A DNA stretch of 16,855 nucleotides from positions 1 through 16,855 of the forward strand of contig JAOZRC010000035.1 in the NCBI GenBank assembly GCA_029940345.1, in the 5' to 3' direction. Origin of the DNA: Desulfobacterales bacterium. GTDB lineage: Bacteria > Desulfobacterota > Desulfobacteria > Desulfobacterales > JAUCGF01. Under the pieces are notes generated by a model. It did no database searches. It was not told the origin of the DNA and saw only the letters and a list, made by a program, of their open reading frames with translations. This document shows positions 7,448-15,403 of this stretch, in pieces. The stretch's first letter is position 1; each line of letters opens with the position of its first letter. A program made the position numbers and the translations under genes.

Positions 7448-7480
7448 AGGGTAGGTTTCGCTTCGCTGCACCCACCCTAC
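7448..7480. repeat. Short palindromic repeat between the radical SAM gene and rng
   Basis: A 33-bp imperfect hairpin, AGGGTAGGTTTCGC opposed by TGCACCCACCCT, has CGCTTCGC near its centre. It overlaps the last codon and stop of the radical SAM gene. This resembles a dispersed intergenic element (reading GTAGGGTGGGTGCAGCGAAG on the other strand) that I recall from several bacterial phyla; I cannot count copies here. It leaves about 33 bp before the rng start and could act as an RNA stem between the two genes. Confidence 0.55.
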
Positions 7481-10005
7481 ATTTTAACAATTCGCGCCTG
7501 TTTAATCTGCTTTTCAGATAGTTTGAAAATTGCGTTCATAACCATGGCCGGCCGAACAACCTGACCTCGCGCCAATTTGAAGTCCATATCCAAATGATCG
7601 GGCGAAGGATGTTCGATTCCGGTAATGATCTTTTTCAAATCGATATTCCGCGTTTTGCCTTTGCGATTGGTCCGAGAGATAATAAATGTCTGGGCGTTCA
7701 GAAATTGAGCTAAGGATTCCGCATTAAAATTGCCCTGTTTGAGTGTAACGCCGTATCTCACCGTTTCTTCCGTATGCGGGGCTGTTTTTACGATATTTAA
7801 TTGACATTTGAATGCCTTAAGCCCCTTTGGAAGAAAAGCGTTTAATTGCTCAATAACAGTTTTGCTGTCAATCGTTCCGATCAGGGATATCCAGAAGCTT
7901 TCATTCATGCTCTCTATACCGATGGGCAGCGTATCATTAAACACAATCTTAGGCTTGGGATGAAATCCCTCGCTGTATTTTATTTTAAGACCGCTGCGCT
8001 TGATTGCACGAACAAACATATTGACCATTTCAAGATGGCCAAAATATTGGGCGGCACCAGATTTTTGATAGTAAATTTTAATTTTTTGATAATTAATCCC
8101 CGGATCGCTTTGCTGCGACAGTTGTTCGTGGGCGCCCGCTTTTGTGGAAGAGCAGAGGCTGGGTTGAATTTTTTTGAAATCACATGCACCGCAAAGCCCG
8201 CAAGCATTATCACGGCAATCCGCCGTTAACGTTTCAGATTGCGCCCGGCACCATTCCTCGATCAAAAAGCCGGTGTCAATCCGCATGTCAATATGATTCC
8301 AGGGAAGTTTTTCATTCATTGTTCTGGGTCGGGTTGTGTAATAATCAATGTCGATCCCGCTCTGATCAAGCGCATCTTGCCATAATTCATACCGGAAGCG
8401 GTCACTCCACCCGTCCAGATGACATCCGCGCTCGTAAGCATGAATCAGCAGAAGGCTCAAACGACGGTCGCCCCTGGCAAAAAGGCCTTCGATCTGACTG
8501 ATTTTAGGATTTTGCCATTTTAATTGAATGCCAGGTCGTTTGAGTTTGTTTTGCAGCCATTGAATCCTGCGCTGCGATTCTTCCGTTGTGATCTGCGGAT
8601 GCCATTGAAAAGGGGTGTGCGGTTTGGGAATAAAGGTTCCCACGCTAACGGTTATTTGGCCTTTTCGCCGGTTATGCTTGCCTGCTGTCCGGGCGACTTT
8701 GCGTATTTCCAAAACCAAATCGACAATCGCCTGAAGGTCTTCATCCGTTTCGGTGGGAAGGCCGATCATAAAGTAAAGCTTAATGAGAGACCAACCCAGG
8801 TTAAAAACCGTGCGAACCGTATCCAAAATTTCTGTGTCTGTGATGTTTTTGTTGATCACATTGCGAAGTCTCTGGCTACCGGCTTCGGGTGCGATGGTAA
8901 ACCCGGTTTTACGCACCGTTTTGACGAGTTTGGCCATTTCCGGCGTTAATGTGCCGGCGCGTAACGATGGCAGGGAAATAGCGATATGTTCCGATGCGCA
9001 CTGCCCCATTAATTGTTGCATCAGGGGCAAGATGGTGCTATAATCACCAGTGCTTAAAGATAGAAGTGACATATCCGTATAACCGGTCTGGGACAGTGAT
9101 TCTTCAGCAAGATGAATAAGGGTTTCCACGCTTCTTTCTCTGACCGGGCGATAAATCATACCGGCCTGGCAAAAACGGCATCCGCGTGTGCATCCGCGAC
9201 CGATTTCCAAACGCAAGCGGTCATGCACCGGCTTGCCAAACGGAACAATGGCCGCCATGGGAAACGGTGCCCGGTCAAGATCTGCAATAATTGTTCGCAC
9301 CACCTTCGGATAGGTGTCATCGCGAGGTTTTAGCGCAGTAATTTCAGGCTTCCAGCTATCGCTCGGATGAATATCTTCAAAAAAAGAGGGGATATAAACC
9401 CCCTCTGTTTTGGCCCATTGACGCAAAAGACACGCTTTATCGTTTCCGTGCGGACCATGTTTCCATTCTAACCAAGTGTGTGTCATGGCCGGCAGCACTT
9501 CTTCGCCATCACCAATCACAATCGCATCAAAAAAAGCGGCTACGGGTTCGGGGTTGCAAGTGCAAGGACCGCCGGCAATGATCAGCGGATGCTCTATGTC
9601 TCTTTCGCTGGCATAAAATGGGATATCAGCCAAATCCAGCATCGTAAGAATATTGGTGTAATTCAATTCATACAACAGGCTGAAACCGATCATATCAAAA
9701 CGGTTTAAGGCGGTATGCGTTTCCAGACTCATCAGTGGAAGTCCGGCTAATTTAAGATGCGCGGTCATATCTTCCGCCGGTGTATAGACGCGTTCAGCAT
9801 ATATTTCAGGATGCAGATTCAAAATATGATAAAGAATCTGAAGCCCGAAATGAGAGGTTCCGATTTCATAAAGGTCGGGAAAAGCCAAGGCGATTTTCAA
9901 TTTTACCTGTTCAGGTTTTTTACAAATACTGTTGATTTCGCCACCGAGATAGTGGCTGGGTTTTTCAATCAGCGGTAAAATATCTTGGATTGTTTTAATT
10001 TTCAT
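7477..10005 (-). CDS. B12-binding-type radical SAM protein fused to a TIGR03936/DUF2344 domain
   Basis: The 842 residues join two pieces that are separate proteins in many bacteria. Residues 1 to about 600 match the TIGR03960-type family: an N-terminal B12-binding-like domain (with DLYEIGTSHFGLQILY), then a radical SAM core whose iron-sulfur cluster motif is C272-x3-C276-x2-C279 in GRGCTRGCRFCQAG. A cysteine-rich link (CRDNACGLCGACDF) leads into a C-terminal domain of about 200 residues of the TIGR03936/DUF2344 type, with YFGHLEMVNMFVRAIKRSG and YSEGFHPKPKI. The family is often encoded beside rne/rng and ribosomal protein genes rplU and rpmA, as here beside rng, which suggests RNA or ribosome modification; the reaction is unknown to me. 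No DxHxxG cobalamin-histidine motif was seen. The ATG at 10005 lacks a clear ribosome-binding site. Confidence 0.92.
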   Translation of the reverse strand: MKIKTIQDILPLIEKPSHYLGGEINSICKKPEQVKLKIALAFPDLYEIGTSHFGLQILYHILNLHPEIYAERVYTPAEDMTAHLKLAGLPLMSLETHTALNRFDMIGFSLLYELNYTNILTMLDLADIPFYASERDIEHPLIIAGGPCTCNPEPVAAFFDAIVIGDGEEVLPAMTHTWLEWKHGPHGNDKACLLRQWAKTEGVYIPSFFEDIHPSDSWKPEITALKPRDDTYPKVVRTIIADLDRAPFPMAAIVPFGKPVHDRLRLEIGRGCTRGCRFCQAGMIYRPVRERSVETLIHLAEESLSQTGYTDMSLLSLSTGDYSTILPLMQQLMGQCASEHIAISLPSLRAGTLTPEMAKLVKTVRKTGFTIAPEAGSQRLRNVINKNITDTEILDTVRTVFNLGWSLIKLYFMIGLPTETDEDLQAIVDLVLEIRKVARTAGKHNRRKGQITVSVGTFIPKPHTPFQWHPQITTEESQRRIQWLQNKLKRPGIQLKWQNPKISQIEGLFARGDRRLSLLLIHAYERGCHLDGWSDRFRYELWQDALDQSGIDIDYYTTRPRTMNEKLPWNHIDMRIDTGFLIEEWCRAQSETLTADCRDNACGLCGACDFKKIQPSLCSSTKAGAHEQLSQQSDPGINYQKIKIYYQKSGAAQYFGHLEMVNMFVRAIKRSGLKIKYSEGFHPKPKIVFNDTLPIGIESMNESFWISLIGTIDSKTVIEQLNAFLPKGLKAFKCQLNIVKTAPHTEETVRYGVTLKQGNFNAESLAQFLNAQTFIISRTNRKGKTRNIDLKKIITGIEHPSPDHLDMDFKLARGQVVRPAMVMNAIFKLSEKQIKQARIVKM

Positions 10006-10073
10006 CGGCTGTGTCAGATGTTATGAATGCTTTCGACGTGTTATGGAATAATTTCGAACTTTACACGGTCGGT

Positions 10074-10481
10074 TTATTTATGGGTAATGAAATTAAGTAA
10101 TTTGTCAGCCAACTTTTTATCCACAGGATAAATTTTTTGATATTGACCCAGCGCCTGGGTATATAAACCCAGTTCTTCATAGCAAACACCGATATAATAT
10201 TCGGTGTTCATGTCATCAGGCGCAATCTGACTTCGTTTCAAAAAATTTTCCAGGGCTTTACGATATTTGCCCAATTGCATATAGACCATTCCCAATTGCA
10301 TATATGCTTCGATGTCGTTGGGGTTTTTCGCGATGGCTTTTTCGCTGTCTTCGATTATTTTGCCTTGAGGCCCTGAATGTGAACAACATGCCAGAAACGT
10401 CCCCATCAGGATAACGATGACGGCAAACACCCAAATGGAATTAAAAGCGACCAACTTGTATTTTTGCACACCTTTTTGCAT
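10074..10481 (-). CDS. Small TPR protein, probable lipoprotein or membrane-anchored
   Basis: The 135 residues start with a basic N-terminus and a hydrophobic segment (about 10-31) that ends TFLACC. This is a plausible but imperfect lipobox, with Cys32 or Cys33 as the lipidation site. About two and a half tetratricopeptide repeats follow (about 45-130), with IEAYMQLGMVYMQLGKYRKAL and YYIGVCYEELGLYTQALGQY. TPRs are protein-binding scaffolds, and the partner is not predictable. I chose the ATG at 10479-10481 because GGAG lies eight bases upstream. A TTG 12 codons earlier also keeps the frame open but has weaker signals. The gene lies 68 bp ahead of the radical SAM gene on the same strand and may share its transcript. 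Confidence 0.8.
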   Translation of the reverse strand: MQKGVQKYKLVAFNSIWVFAVIVILMGTFLACCSHSGPQGKIIEDSEKAIAKNPNDIEAYMQLGMVYMQLGKYRKALENFLKRSQIAPDDMNTEYYIGVCYEELGLYTQALGQYQKIYPVDKKLADKLLNFITHK

Positions 10482-10657
10482 TTCAGTTGCTCCTTTAGTC
10501 AGTTTTGATAAAACCAAAATCGTTTCAGTATTGAAAATATGTTTAAATCAGACCCGTTATCTGCTATGCTGTTAAAGGCTAAAATTGGTGATCGGTGCCA
10601 CCGAACTCAGTATATCCGATCCTTTTCATGCAGAACCGCATCTGCATTGAATAATAA
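10482..10657. other. Divergent intergenic region left of the MITE-like element
   Basis: This is the original control region between two divergent genes. It contains an odd palindrome, TCGGTG-C-CACCGA at 10592-10604, and a hairpin with 7-bp arms ATGCAGA and TCTGCAT at 10628-10647. Either could be an operator or a small RNA stem. On the minus strand a TATACT hexamer near 10610-10616 could be a -10 for the TPR gene, but no good -35 accompanies it. I see no coding frame. Confidence 0.4.
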
Positions 10658-10938
10658 CTGATTATAACGGATTTGGGGAGTAATAACAAACTTTACAAAT
10701 TATTATTTTTACCTCGAAGAGGTCAGGTAATATAACCTGGGGTCACAACCCCAGGTTCGTGAATGGTAATGACAGCAGCGCCCTGAAGGGGCGCGGTAAA
10801 ACTGATCCCATCTGTTTTTTATCCCGCGCCCCTTCAGGGCGCAAAAAAATATTATCACCGACCTGGGGTTGAAACCCCAGGCTATATCACTTTGCCGCTC
10901 TGCGGCATAACCTCTCCCCCAAATTCGTTATAATCAGG
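10658..10938. mobile_element. MITE-like element, 281 bp, with terminal inverted repeats and a 7-bp flanking direct repeat
   Basis: The left end (10658-10680) begins CTGATTATAACGGATTTGG. The right end (10914-10937), read on the other strand, begins CTGATTATAACGAATTTGG. The ends match with one mismatch and one 1-bp indel. The 7-bp sequence ATAATAA sits immediately outside both ends (10651-10657 and 10939-10945), as a target-site duplication would. Inside are hairpins at 10711-10723, 10734-10757, 10778-10794, 10826-10842, 10862-10881 and 10894-10906. The block around GCGCCCTGAAGGGGCGC at 10778 recurs in inverted orientation at 10826, so much of the element folds back on itself. There is no room for a transposase, so it would be moved in trans. 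The family is not identified. Confidence 0.8.
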
Positions 10939-10939
10939 A
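10929..10939 (+). promoter_or_regulatory. -10-like hexamer and ribosome-binding site at the MITE-like element's right edge
   Basis: TATAAT (10929-10934) lies inside the right terminal repeat, and AGGA (10936-10939) spans the junction between the element and the flanking DNA. AGGA is eight bases from the ATG at 10948, a good ribosome-binding distance. The TATAAT would give a leader of only a few bases, and no -35 is found at 17 bp, so its promoter role is speculative. Confidence 0.45.
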
Positions 10940-10947
10940 TAATAAAA

Positions 10948-13900
10948 ATGGCATTAATAGAAAATGACGCAATTGTAAAGAAACTTTACCAAATAGGGAG
11001 CTATGCTTTGAAAACACAACCGCAAGGACTGACCCGCAATCTGGATGAAACTCAGTTTGATGTTCAAATCAATGAAAAATATGAAGTCATCCTGGCACTC
11101 TTTAACACGTATTTCGGACTAAAGGAAGGATTGACTATTTTTCTGAAAGAACTTTCCAATCCGTTACGCAACTGGCAATTTATCATCAGCGAAGCCCGAA
11201 GATACAGCCTGAATCATTTGCATCTTTTTAAGAAACCGCCGCACGGTCCCCGGGCTGCGAAACGATTTGCCGATATTTTCCACTGCGCCATTGAAGAAGA
11301 CATTGAATCGGAAGTCAAAATTGAAGCGGCAGATTACCTACTTCTTTTTTTATTAAGATTTATCAAGGAATCCGGCTCCCCAATCGAAACCATTTTGCCA
11401 CTCATCAACTATTCATTCAAACGTATATATCTTTACGATGATGAACGCTTCTTTCTGTTCGTTAAAAGCTATTATCGCCTGGAACGGATTGTTGAGGCGT
11501 TGTTAGTTCATGGTAAAGATGTGCCGCCGGAGGAATCAGCATTTTTTGAAGTGATGAACACGTTACTTTTGCGATATTATCAAGCCACATACACCTACTG
11601 GCTAAATGAAGCCGACCCATTGTTTTGGGCTAAAAAAGAGGCGGAAGATCTCGCGATTTTGCCAAAGGAGGTAAATACAATTCTTGAACCGCTTTCACAC
11701 GCCCGCCTGCGCAAGGAAAACGAGCGTCTCAACCAGTTGTCGGAAACTGAAAATAGCAAAAATAGAAAAATAACAGCGGCCGAAACGGCGACAAATCTGA
11801 TCCGTTTTCCCGGACATAACCAATTCGTGTCTGTTTACAAACAAGCTCCACAGAATCTGCTTGAGGCCGGCAAAAACAGCCGGCAGGGCAATCAATGGAA
11901 GCTGCTGTTTCTTTTTCATATCATGAATATTCCAGGCCTGGCGTTGATTCATGAGGAAACGTTGCGCGACATCAACAGTACGCTCAGTTGGATGATCGGT
12001 AAGGAAAATAATCCCTATATACAGAAGTTGATTAAAAAAACGTTCACCATTATCAAGCCGCGCGCCGATCAGTTTCCGGAAACAACGCTCAACTGCATTC
12101 TGAATATGGGTAAAGGCGTATATCAGACCGCTGACAGTGATTTGGTGAATTATTTCATTGATTGTGTGATTGATTCAGGCTTTCAAACCCCGATGATCAA
12201 AGGGGTCAATGATGACTGGCAAATTAAAGCGAACACCGCCCATGTTCAGAACATCCGGGTCTGGATGGATCTGATTGAGTTGAATCCCAAATGGTCTCTG
12301 AATTTAATTTCTAACCTGATCATTTATCTTACACTTACAGGAGTTTTTATTAAAGACACTGACCTTTTCCCTCGTGATATCACCCGATTGTTAAACAGCC
12401 CGATTGAACCGGTTTACAACCCGGTGAAACAATTGACGCGTCTCTTTCCGGTCTATTACAATGACATCGGCGCTGAAGGCGACCTGCGCGATATTTCCAC
12501 ACGCATTGATGAAATCTGCAACCGCAAAGATATCCTGATCCATTTTTTTCGCAAACGCATTCATGTTGAAAGCAGTAATCGGGTGATCGGTCTGACTGAG
12601 GCGGTTCTCTGTTTCTGGGAAACCGGTGAAAAAGAGCCGCTGCAGTCTTTTATTCCGCCTGGTTATTATGAGCAAATCGAAACCCATGGGCCTTATGTTG
12701 ACGGCGTTCGCGCAATCATAACTTTTCTTAAAGCAAACGGTGTGCGGGTCCCCGATGATCTCTTAAGTGTTTCTGACGCCAAACTCAGACGCATTATTGA
12801 CAAAACGCCGGAATCCCAAGCTTCGACCATTGATCGCGAACGCGTGGCAATGTTTATCGTTCTTTATAAGTTACTCTATCAGAAATATGACCTGGCCTTT
12901 ACCGAAACGACCCATTACCTGGCGCAACTGAAAACGGAGGTGTTCCCCCATTTCCAAGTGCTTATGGAGGCGTTGGCTGAACAGACGCGGCCTGACGCTG
13001 CCACCAAAACCAAACTTCAAAAATTGCTCAATTACCTGACGTTATTGAAAGATGTCGTCCAATCTGACCAAACCCATGTGATTAAAGAGGACATTTACAA
13101 AAAAAGACACTTCACTACGGATATTCCCTCCATGTTCGGCAGTTATCATGAGCTCAAATTTGATGCCCTGGGTTTGATTTTTCGAATCGAATCATTGATC
13201 AACCCGTTGTTTGAAGCATTGAGTGTGGAAACAGACCTGACCTTGATCACCAAAGCGACGTTTCACAAAATTCACAACCGTTTGCGGCTCTTTTACCAGG
13301 CCCTGAAACTGGATGGCATCTCTTCCACCGCCTTTGAACGCCAGATGGAATTGTTGACCCATTCGCTGGTTGTCAGGGGGTTCACCTTTACGCAATATCT
13401 TGATATTTTTAAAGGTTTTACCAAAGCGGTGCAAAATATAATCAATGACTATTTTCACACCATTCACCAGGATAATTTAGATAACCTGCTGGAACGCCTT
13501 CCCAATGATCGGTTGCTTGATAAATTCCGCTCTGATGAAATGGAATCCGACACCGAACGGTTTAAACATTGGGTGTCGGAAATATTTTTCAGAGATCGGA
13601 TTGCGTTTGCATTGGGACTTCAGCAATTGGACAACTTCTTAAGTAAAATATGGAACACCCTGGTTGAACAGGAACGCAATTTACCCATCGATCACCTCCG
13701 GATGCTGCTCAGATATGATCCGGATCGGATCATAACGCCTTTGGCGAATGCCAGGGCCTGGATCCTGGGTGCGACGGACCTGGGCAACAAGGGAAGTAAC
13801 CTGGTCACCCTTAAGACTTACGATTTCCCGGTGCCGCCCGGATTCATTATTACGACGGAAACATTCCGCTATCGTCTGGTAATTGAACATTATCCCCCCG

Positions 13901-15237
13901 CGAAACAAAATTTTCGGGAACAAGTGAGGCGCGATCTCAAAAGATTGGAAAAGGTGACGGGGAAAATTTTTGGGAATCCGGCCAATCCGTTGCTTGTTTC
14001 GGTTCGCTCCGGATCGGTCATTTCCCAGCCCGGCATGATGGACACCTTTATTAATGTCGGTATTAATGAAAAGATCGCCAAGGGCATTGCCGCGCGTACG
14101 AACAACCCCTGGCTGGCTTGGGATATTTATCGCCGCTTTTTACAATGCTACGGCATGGCGCACAATTTGACCCGCGACTCCTTTGATGCGGTTATCAGGC
14201 GTTATAAAAACCAATGGGGCATCCCCTTTAAAAGGGACTTTAGCGGTGTACAAATGCAAACCGTCGCAATGGGATACAAACGTCTGATCGAAGAATGCAG
14301 CGTTAATATCCTATTAAAACCGATGGACCAACTGAGCCTGGCAATCAGGATGGTCATGGATTCGTGGGAATCACCCAAAGCCCATGCCTACCGCCAGATC
14401 ATGGGTATATCAGATGATTGGGGCACCGCGGTCACCATTCAGCAGATGGTGTATGGCAATCGATCCCAGCGTTCAGGCACCGGTGTTTTTTTAACCCATG
14501 ATCCGCGCTCGCCCGGCGATCTGATCAGCTTGTGGGGCGACTTCACCCTTGGCAACCAGGGGGAGGACGTTGTCGCTGGTCTGGTGAACACCCTTCCGAT
14601 TTCAATTGCCCAACAGGACCGTGAAATGCGCAACACCGATATTACATTGGAAAGTCATTTCCCGGAAATTTACAACGGTCTTCTCTGCTGGGCTGATGAA
14701 TTAGTCGAAAAACGGGGCTGGAGTCCCCAGGAAATCGAATTTACCTTTGAAAATTCATCGGTTGACGGACTCTATATTTTACAATCGCGCGATTTGGGCA
14801 TCCGTGAACGTAAGACCCGGCCGGTTTTTGATCCCAAGGCCAAAACGGATGACAACTTATTGGGATATGGCATCGGCGTCAGTGGCGGCGCCTTGAGCGG
14901 GCGCATCGTGTTCACATTGGATGAAATTCGGCGCTGGCGTGATTCGGAACCCCTGACAAAATTGATACTGATCCGGAACGATACGGTTCCCGATGATATT
15001 CGTGAAATTCACGCCGCTGATGGTCTGCTCACCGCCCGCGGCGGTATGACCTCGCACGCCTCCATCGTGGCGTATCGTCTTGAGAAAACCTGTGTGGTCG
15101 GAAACCACCAAATGGATTGTAATGAAACAGCTAAACAGTGCCATTTCGGAAATATAGCGCTTAAATCCGGAGATTATATCAGTATTGACGGACATAAAGG
15201 GGCCGTTTTCCAGGGGAAGATGTTGATTATGAAATGA
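10948..15237 (+). CDS. Large PPDK-like phosphotransferase without the PEP/pyruvate barrel
   Basis: The 1429-residue protein ends with two domains typical of pyruvate phosphate dikinase. The ATP-binding domain runs from about 935 to 1290. It has LGNKGSNLVTLKTYDFPVPP (K948), VSVRSG (R1020), PGMMDTFINVGIN, WGTAVTIQQMV, QGEDVVAG, and the nucleotide-contact pair E1264 in EIEFT and Q1279 in LQSR. The phosphohistidine domain follows, with GGMTSHA and the catalytic His1370. The protein stops about 59 residues later, so the C-terminal TIM barrel where PPDK and PEP synthase bind PEP or pyruvate is absent. Residues 1-930 are mostly predicted helix by eye and match no domain I know. The likely chemistry is ATP-driven phosphorylation through phosphohistidine onto an unknown acceptor. 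AGGA eight bases before the ATG supports this start. GAPDH follows on the same strand. Confidence 0.9.
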   Translation: MALIENDAIVKKLYQIGSYALKTQPQGLTRNLDETQFDVQINEKYEVILALFNTYFGLKEGLTIFLKELSNPLRNWQFIISEARRYSLNHLHLFKKPPHGPRAAKRFADIFHCAIEEDIESEVKIEAADYLLLFLLRFIKESGSPIETILPLINYSFKRIYLYDDERFFLFVKSYYRLERIVEALLVHGKDVPPEESAFFEVMNTLLLRYYQATYTYWLNEADPLFWAKKEAEDLAILPKEVNTILEPLSHARLRKENERLNQLSETENSKNRKITAAETATNLIRFPGHNQFVSVYKQAPQNLLEAGKNSRQGNQWKLLFLFHIMNIPGLALIHEETLRDINSTLSWMIGKENNPYIQKLIKKTFTIIKPRADQFPETTLNCILNMGKGVYQTADSDLVNYFIDCVIDSGFQTPMIKGVNDDWQIKANTAHVQNIRVWMDLIELNPKWSLNLISNLIIYLTLTGVFIKDTDLFPRDITRLLNSPIEPVYNPVKQLTRLFPVYYNDIGAEGDLRDISTRIDEICNRKDILIHFFRKRIHVESSNRVIGLTEAVLCFWETGEKEPLQSFIPPGYYEQIETHGPYVDGVRAIITFLKANGVRVPDDLLSVSDAKLRRIIDKTPESQASTIDRERVAMFIVLYKLLYQKYDLAFTETTHYLAQLKTEVFPHFQVLMEALAEQTRPDAATKTKLQKLLNYLTLLKDVVQSDQTHVIKEDIYKKRHFTTDIPSMFGSYHELKFDALGLIFRIESLINPLFEALSVETDLTLITKATFHKIHNRLRLFYQALKLDGISSTAFERQMELLTHSLVVRGFTFTQYLDIFKGFTKAVQNIINDYFHTIHQDNLDNLLERLPNDRLLDKFRSDEMESDTERFKHWVSEIFFRDRIAFALGLQQLDNFLSKIWNTLVEQERNLPIDHLRMLLRYDPDRIITPLANARAWILGATDLGNKGSNLVTLKTYDFPVPPGFIITTETFRYRLVIEHYPPAKQNFREQVRRDLKRLEKVTGKIFGNPANPLLVSVRSGSVISQPGMMDTFINVGINEKIAKGIAARTNNPWLAWDIYRRFLQCYGMAHNLTRDSFDAVIRRYKNQWGIPFKRDFSGVQMQTVAMGYKRLIEECSVNILLKPMDQLSLAIRMVMDSWESPKAHAYRQIMGISDDWGTAVTIQQMVYGNRSQRSGTGVFLTHDPRSPGDLISLWGDFTLGNQGEDVVAGLVNTLPISIAQQDREMRNTDITLESHFPEIYNGLLCWADELVEKRGWSPQEIEFTFENSSVDGLYILQSRDLGIRERKTRPVFDPKAKTDDNLLGYGIGVSGGALSGRIVFTLDEIRRWRDSEPLTKLILIRNDTVPDDIREIHAADGLLTARGGMTSHASIVAYRLEKTCVVGNHQMDCNETAKQCHFGNIALKSGDYISIDGHKGAVFQGKMLIMK

Positions 15238-15279
15238 AAAATTCGGGCCGCTGCAATTAAAATGAAATATTCCTCACAA

Positions 15280-15292
15280 GCTCCGTGGGAGC
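15280..15292. repeat. Short hairpin GCTCC-GTG-GGAGC, REP-like
   Basis: A perfect 5-bp hairpin, GCTCCGTGGGAGC, is followed by GGCATGTTTGTAG (15292-15304). I recall this combination as a dispersed intergenic repeat in environmental genomes. It lies about 45 bp after the stop codon of the PPDK-like gene. There is no T-run, so termination is doubtful. Confidence 0.45.
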
Positions 15293-15315
15293 GGCATGTT
15301 TGTAGCCAATTGGCC

Positions 15316-15356
15316 TGCATTGAGTCAGAGTCCCGATGGGACTCTGACTCAATGCA
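15316..15356. repeat. Perfect 19-bp inverted repeat with a 3-base loop
   Basis: TGCATTGAGTCAGAGTCCC at 15316-15334 pairs without mismatch with 15338-15356 around the loop GAT. The hairpin stands between the PPDK-like gene and GAPDH, 47 bp before the GAPDH start codon. Without a T-run on either side it is not a standard intrinsic terminator. It could be a transcript-stabilising or attenuating stem or the core of a mobile palindrome. Confidence 0.8.
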
Positions 15357-15403
15357 CAGGTTGAAACTTTATAAACTTTTCAATAGGGACAAAGGAGGAA
15401 ACT

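Noticed and set aside
10117..10125. A perfect DnaA-box sequence TTATCCACA.
   Set aside because: It is a single copy inside the TPR coding sequence with no second box nearby, so it does not mark an origin and can arise by chance.
15361..15389. A possible promoter for gap (TTGAAA at 15361, 17-bp gap).
   Set aside because: The hexamer at the -10 position is TAGGGA, a poor match, and the alternative TATAAA at 15370 has no -35 at the right distance.
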